From the NCBI GenBank assembly GCA_031255415.1, contig JAIRSO010000089.1, positions 1 to 32,922 on the forward strand: 32,922 bases of DNA. The letters are read 5' to 3'. Positions 29,738-32,922 of this stretch are shown piece by piece. The notes beneath the pieces were generated by a model. It did no database searches, had not been told where the DNA came from, and saw only the letters and a program-made list of their open reading frames with translations. Origin of the DNA: Oscillospiraceae bacterium. GTDB taxonomy: Bacteria > Bacillota > Clostridia > Christensenellales > Aristaeellaceae. The position numbers were made by a program, and so were the translations under genes. How positions within the stretch are numbered: position 1 is the stretch's first letter; each line of letters starts with the position of its first letter.

Positions 29738-29872
29738 ATGTTTCGTACATATCAGCCTAAGAAGCGGCAGCGGTCGAAGGTGCACGGCTTCCGCGCGCGC
29801 ATGTCTACCAGGAATGGCCGGAGGGTGCTGGCGGCTCGCCGCCGTCGCGGCCGCAAGGTTCTGACGGTGTGA
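29738..29872 (+). CDS. rpmH: 50S ribosomal protein L34
   Basis: The 44-residue, strongly basic protein matches L34 along its entire length ([20 protein letters not shown], then [15 protein letters not shown]). It is a structural component of the large ribosomal subunit near the 23S rRNA 5' region. AAAGGAG lies nine bases before the ATG. It heads the conserved rpmH-rnpA-yidD-yidC-jag group that usually lies beside dnaA and oriC, but here the divergent neighbour is an ABC exporter rather than dnaA. Confidence 0.98.
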   Translation: MFRTYQPKKRQRSKVHGFRARMSTRNGRRVLAARRRRGRKVLTV

Positions 29873-29900
29873 TGGCCGCCAGATTGCTTTTGCGTACGCT

Positions 29901-29926
29901 CGCCCGCGGTTGATTCGCGGCGGGCG
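29901..29926 (+). other. Hairpin between rpmH and rnpA
   Basis: CGCCCGC (29901-29907) pairs with GCGGGCG (29920-29926) 28 bases after the rpmH stop. The next bases are TTGCGTTTATAT, only weakly T-rich. It may reduce read-through into rnpA, keeping L34 more abundant than the RNase P protein, or mark an RNA processing site. Confidence 0.4.
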
Positions 29927-30014
29927 TTGCGTTTATATCCAGCCCCGCCGGGAAGTCCCGGCTCCGGCGGATCGCGCGGGAGCGGGACGGGCGGACGACT
30001 AAACGGAGGACGAT

Positions 30015-30362
30015 GTGCAGCGCGCTAACAGTCTCAAGCGCGGCGGCCAGTTCCAGTATGTATACCATCGCGGCCGGCGCGCGTCTTGCGGGGAGCTGTC
30101 GCTGCTCTATGTTCCCTCCTCGAGATCCGGCAAGGCGCTGGTGGGCTTCTCCGTCAGCCGCAAGGTGGGCAACGCGGTCACGCGCAATCTGATGAAGCGC
30201 CGCCTTCGCGAGATCATCAGGCCGAACCTGCCGCGCATGCGCGCGGGTTTGTATGTAATCATAATAAAGGAATCGGCTGTCGACGCGGATTTCAGCACGC
30301 TTAAGGCGCGCGCGGCCTGGCTGCTGAATAAACAACGGCTGCTGGCTGGACGGGCTCAATGA
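30015..30362 (+). CDS. rnpA: Ribonuclease P protein component (GTG start)
   Basis: The 115-residue basic protein is the RNase P protein subunit, which binds the catalytic RNA and the 5' leader of pre-tRNA. The RNR-region signature is [22 protein letters not shown], and the N terminus [20 protein letters not shown] is typical. The start is GTG 30015, with GGAGG six bases upstream; the overlapping ATG at 30013 is out of frame. The stop overlaps yidD as ATGA. The RNA component gene was not found in the window. Confidence 0.96.
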   Translation: MQRANSLKRGGQFQYVYHRGRRASCGELSLLYVPSSRSGKALVGFSVSRKVGNAVTRNLMKRRLREIIRPNLPRMRAGLYVIIIKESAVDADFSTLKARAAWLLNKQRLLAGRAQ

Positions 30363-30622
30363 CGCGCCGCGCGCTGCTGGCGCTGATCAGGTTCTATAGG
30401 CGGCGGGTGAGTCCGGGGCTAAGCCCGTCGTGCAGGTTTGTGCCCACGTGCTCGGAATACGCGATGGACGCGATCGAGCGCTTCGGCGCGATGAAGGGCG
30501 GCGCGATGGCCGTATGGCGCGTGATGCGGTGCAACCCGTTTTCCAAAGGCGGATACGATCCGGTTCCGAGGCTGCCGGGCGAACCGCGCGCGGACAGCCA
30601 CACAAATAGAAAGAGGCGATGA
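30359..30622 (+). CDS. yidD: Membrane protein insertion efficiency factor YidD
   Basis: The 87-residue protein matches YidD, a small membrane-associated helper for YidC-dependent insertion. Signature segments are [26 protein letters not shown] and [15 protein letters not shown], including the three conserved cysteines. An N-terminal amphipathic helix is probable. Its ATG overlaps the end of rnpA, and yidC begins three bases after its stop. Confidence 0.96.
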   Translation: MTRRALLALIRFYRRRVSPGLSPSCRFVPTCSEYAMDAIERFGAMKGGAMAVWRVMRCNPFSKGGYDPVPRLPGEPRADSHTNRKRR

Positions 30623-30625
30623 CCA

Positions 30626-31645
30626 TTGGCTTCGATATGGGGCGGATTCAATAATTTCCTGCGCGGCGTCATCGATATGATCTACTCGCTGGTGCATAGC
30701 CACGGCTGGGCCGTAGTCTTATTCACATTGCTGATCAAGCTGGTGCTTACGCCCTTCGACGTTAAGTCGCGCCGATCGATGCGCAAGATGTCCGCGCTGA
30801 ATCCCAAGCTCCAGGCGCTGCAAAAAAAGTACGCCAACGATAAGGACAAGCTGCAGCAGAAACAGGCGGAGCTTTATAAAAAGGAAAAGATCAACCCTCT
30901 AGCCGGATGCCTGCCGATGCTGTTGACCATGCCCGTGCTGTTCGCGATGTTCGCGGTCATGCGCGGGGTCGCCAACGAGGAGCTGGCGCGCATACTGCTC
31001 ACGATCCATAACGCGATAGGCACGCTCACCGATCCCGCCGAGATTAAAGCCGCGCTGGACGGGCTGACCTCGTCCGGCGCGTTAAGGTTTGAGAATTGGC
31101 TATGGATAAAGAATCTATGGATGGCGGACTCGCCGTTCGCGTCCGTGCTGCCGCTTAGCGCCACGTCCGTGCAGCTGCCCGTTATCGCGGGGCTACTGGA
31201 TCAGGCGCAGCTGGACGCTGTCAAGGCGTTCATGGGCACCGCGACATACCAGCACGCGCTCGATTATTTCAACGCCGTGCCGCTCCCCGGCGCGACGATC
31301 AACATGCTGGTGTTCCAGCTGACCATCTACCGTAACCCGAACGGTTTCTTCATACTGCCCGCGCTTGCCGCGATCACGCAGTATCTGAGCACCGTGCTCA
31401 CGCCCATGGACCAGTCCCAGCAGAACGCGCAGAACCCGCAGCAGCAGGGTACCGGACAGATGATGAAGATATTTATGCCGCTGTTCTCGCTGTGGATATG
31501 CTCGACAAGCAACGCGGCGTTCTCGCTGTACTGGGTCGTGACCAACATCTTTATGATGGGTGAACAGTGGGCGCTGAATATGTACTTCGCGGCGCAGGAT
31601 CGCAAGGCCGAAGAGCGGCGCGCTAAGGAGGCGCAGGAATCGTGA
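30626..31645 (+). CDS. yidC: Membrane protein insertase YidC/SpoIIIJ (TTG start)
   Basis: The 339-residue Oxa1-family insertase has the membrane core of about five helices, beginning GWAVVLFTLLIKLVLTPFDVKSRRSMRKM, with the cytoplasmic coiled hairpin LNPKLQALQKKYANDKDKLQQKQAELY and the region NPLAGCLPMLLTMPVLFAMFAVMR. The hydrophilic-groove residue, Arg in many homologues, is Lys here (IKLVLTPF). No lipobox cysteine is present at the N terminus, so it lacks the lipid anchor of Bacillus SpoIIIJ. An extracytoplasmic insert of about 100 residues (TDPAEIKAAL to PLPGATIN) is longer than in minimal members. TTG 30626 is chosen for AGAGG nine bases upstream. The stop overlaps jag as GTGA. Confidence 0.94.
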   Translation: MASIWGGFNNFLRGVIDMIYSLVHSHGWAVVLFTLLIKLVLTPFDVKSRRSMRKMSALNPKLQALQKKYANDKDKLQQKQAELYKKEKINPLAGCLPMLLTMPVLFAMFAVMRGVANEELARILLTIHNAIGTLTDPAEIKAALDGLTSSGALRFENWLWIKNLWMADSPFASVLPLSATSVQLPVIAGLLDQAQLDAVKAFMGTATYQHALDYFNAVPLPGATINMLVFQLTIYRNPNGFFILPALAAITQYLSTVLTPMDQSQQNAQNPQQQGTGQMMKIFMPLFSLWICSTSNAAFSLYWVVTNIFMMGEQWALNMYFAAQDRKAEERRAKEAQES

Positions 31646-32922
31646 ATCCATTAAAGGAGATTGAATCGACCGGACGCACCGTCGAGGAGGCGCTCGAATC
31701 CGGTCTGCGCGAACTGCACTGCGACATCAGCGACGTATCGTGGACGACGCTGCAGGAGGGATCGAAGGGGCTGTTCGGCTTGTTCGGAAGCCGTCCGGCG
31801 AGGGTGCGCATCACGCTCAAGACCGACTCGGACGAGGACGACGCGATTACGTCCGATATACTCTCCGCGCTGACCAAGCCCGTCGAGCGCCGTCCCGAAC
31901 CGGTTCAGCATAAGCCCGCGCCGGTTCCGCCCGTCAAGCCTGTTGAAAAGGTTATGGAAAGGCCGCCCGTCAAGCCCGTTGAAAAGGTTATGGAAAGGCC
32001 GCTTGCCAAACCCGACGCGCCATCCGAAAAGGCCGCGGACAAGCCAGCGCCGAAGCCCGCGCCAAAGACCGGGGCGGACGGCGCGCAGGGGGATCAGCCT
32101 ATCGATTTGACGCGCGGGCCGCGCAGGCCATACGTGCCCAAGCAGTGGAGCGCGCCAAGCCGCGATAACAACAACGCCAGCGGCGCGCAGGGTCATGGAG
32201 CGTATCCGCGCAGGGACTCGATATCGCGCGCGCACACCGCGCCGGATCGCCAGACTATCCGTACTATACCCAGCCAGCCATACGCGTCGGCTCAGCCTCG
32301 CCGCGACGGCAATCGCGCGGGCTCCGGCGTGCCTTCCACATACTCGCGTCCGAACAACCCGCGTCCATACGCCGCTGATCCGGAGTTTGAGGACGGGCTG
32401 AGCAGTCTGCCGCTGCCCCCGCCGCCGTCCGAGCCGCCCGTCATCCATCCCGCGGACACGCCCATGGGCGTCGTTCAGCAGTACCTGACGGGGCTTACCG
32501 AAAGGATGGGCGTCGATGTAAAGGTATACGTCAGCGAAGACGAGGAGCGGCACATCACCGCGAAGATGATAGGGGATACGCTGGGGATATTGATCGGGCG
32601 CAGAGGAGAGACGCTGGACGCGATCCAGTATCTATGCAGTCTGGCCGTGAACAAGGATCGCGAAGAGTACGTGCGCGTAACCCTTGACACCGAGAACTAC
32701 CGCGCCAGGCGTGAGGAGGCGCTCAAGCGACTGGCGTTCAGGCTGGCAGCCAGGGCGGTCAAGCTGGGGCGGCGCGTCGCGCTGGAGCCGATGAACCCGT
32801 ATGAACGCAGGATAATGCACTCCGCGCTGCAAAGCTTCGAGGGCGTGACGACCCACTCCGAAGGCGAGGAACCGAATCGGCACGTGGTCATCTCCGTTAA
32901 GAAGAACGCGGGGCAGGGGCGG
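31642..32922 (+). CDS. jag: RNA-binding protein Jag/KhpB (partial at window end, GTG start)
   Basis: The frame runs 427 codons to the window edge without a stop. Residues 1-52 form the Jag-N domain, ending in the conserved SKGLFGLFGSRPARV. A very long Pro/Lys/Arg/Ser-rich linker follows, about residues 75-275. Then come the KH domain with its GxxG loop IGRRGETLDAIQYL (near 313-327) and the R3H domain with NPYERRIMHSAL and HSEGEEPNRHVVIS (near 385-415). KhpB binds RNA and affects cell envelope and division in Firmicutes. GTG 31642 overlaps the yidC stop and has GGAGG ten bases upstream. The C terminus is cut off by the window but the domains look complete. Confidence 0.93.
   Translation, partial: MNPLKEIESTGRTVEEALESGLRELHCDISDVSWTTLQEGSKGLFGLFGSRPARVRITLKTDSDEDDAITSDILSALTKPVERRPEPVQHKPAPVPPVKPVEKVMERPPVKPVEKVMERPLAKPDAPSEKAADKPAPKPAPKTGADGAQGDQPIDLTRGPRRPYVPKQWSAPSRDNNNASGAQGHGAYPRRDSISRAHTAPDRQTIRTIPSQPYASAQPRRDGNRAGSGVPSTYSRPNNPRPYAADPEFEDGLSSLPLPPPPSEPPVIHPADTPMGVVQQYLTGLTERMGVDVKVYVSEDEERHITAKMIGDTLGILIGRRGETLDAIQYLCSLAVNKDREEYVRVTLDTENYRARREEALKRLAFRLAARAVKLGRRVALEPMNPYERRIMHSALQSFEGVTTHSEGEEPNRHVVISVKKNAGQGR
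31927..31998 (+). repeat. Duplicated 36-bp unit inside the jag linker
   Basis: Two adjacent 36-base copies, 31927-31962 and 31963-31998, differ at one base (a synonymous T/C). Each encodes Pro-Pro-Val-Lys-Pro-Val-Glu-Lys-Val-Met-Glu-Arg. The near-identity indicates a recent duplication or ongoing gene conversion in an unstructured linker. Confidence 0.85.

Overview
The window looks like a chromosomal segment of a high-GC member of the Clostridia (Bacillota). The clues are the rpmH-rnpA-yidD-yidC-jag cluster at the right edge, a murB-whiA-HPr-like cluster, an AddB-type (not RecBCD) nuclease subunit, AGGAGG-type ribosome binding sites, and frequent ATGA/GTGA overlaps. GC is high over most of the window and clearly lower in roughly the first 2.3 kb. 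No rRNA, tRNA, CRISPR array, insertion sequence or phage gene was recognised. Identifications come from reading translated sequences and motifs, not from database searches.

Layout. 1-271: GC-rich hairpins, no gene. 272-7774 (minus): one probable long operon, read right to left: malic enzyme, the branched-chain amino-acid-type ABC transporter livH-livM-livG-livF (no binding protein), a VanW/G5 wall protein, RidA, and a sugar-phosphate-isomerase-like TIM-barrel protein. 7854-9208 (plus, divergent): two-subunit class I fumarase. 9327-10595 (minus): membrane-anchored D,D-carboxypeptidase, divergent from a THUMP-domain rRNA methyltransferase (10708-11817, plus). 11938-16022 (minus): a carbohydrate ABC transporter (binding protein, unusually long permease, second permease), then a GH29 alpha-L-fucosidase with its own promoter (16250-17566, minus). 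17722-20169 (plus): argS, a 36-bp repeat tract and a GyrI-like protein. 20148-26814 (minus): murB-whiA-HPr-like-radical SAM-addB. 26900-29334 (minus): a three-gene ABC-2 exporter behind a structured leader. 29738-end (plus): rpmH-rnpA-yidD-yidC-jag, with jag running off the edge.

How the genes fit together. Fumarase and malic enzyme form a fumarate-malate-pyruvate node transcribed in two directions. The solute-binding protein, two permeases and fucosidase suggest import and cytoplasmic trimming of a fucosylated glycan; the energising ATPase must be elsewhere. The murB/whiA/HPr-like cluster matches the Bacillus yvc-type arrangement, and its HPr-like protein has Asn at position 15 in place of the phosphorylated His, so it looks like a Crh-type regulator.

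The points most worth a second look are: the ABC-2 exporter leader (strong promoter, 19-codon ORF ending in Arg-Arg-Lys-Arg-Arg, two large hairpins, the second followed by a T-run); the Crh-like HPr; a four-helix domain fused to an LplB-type permease; and short tandem repeats lying just after the stop codons of three plus-strand genes, in frame with each and with periods that are multiples of 9.
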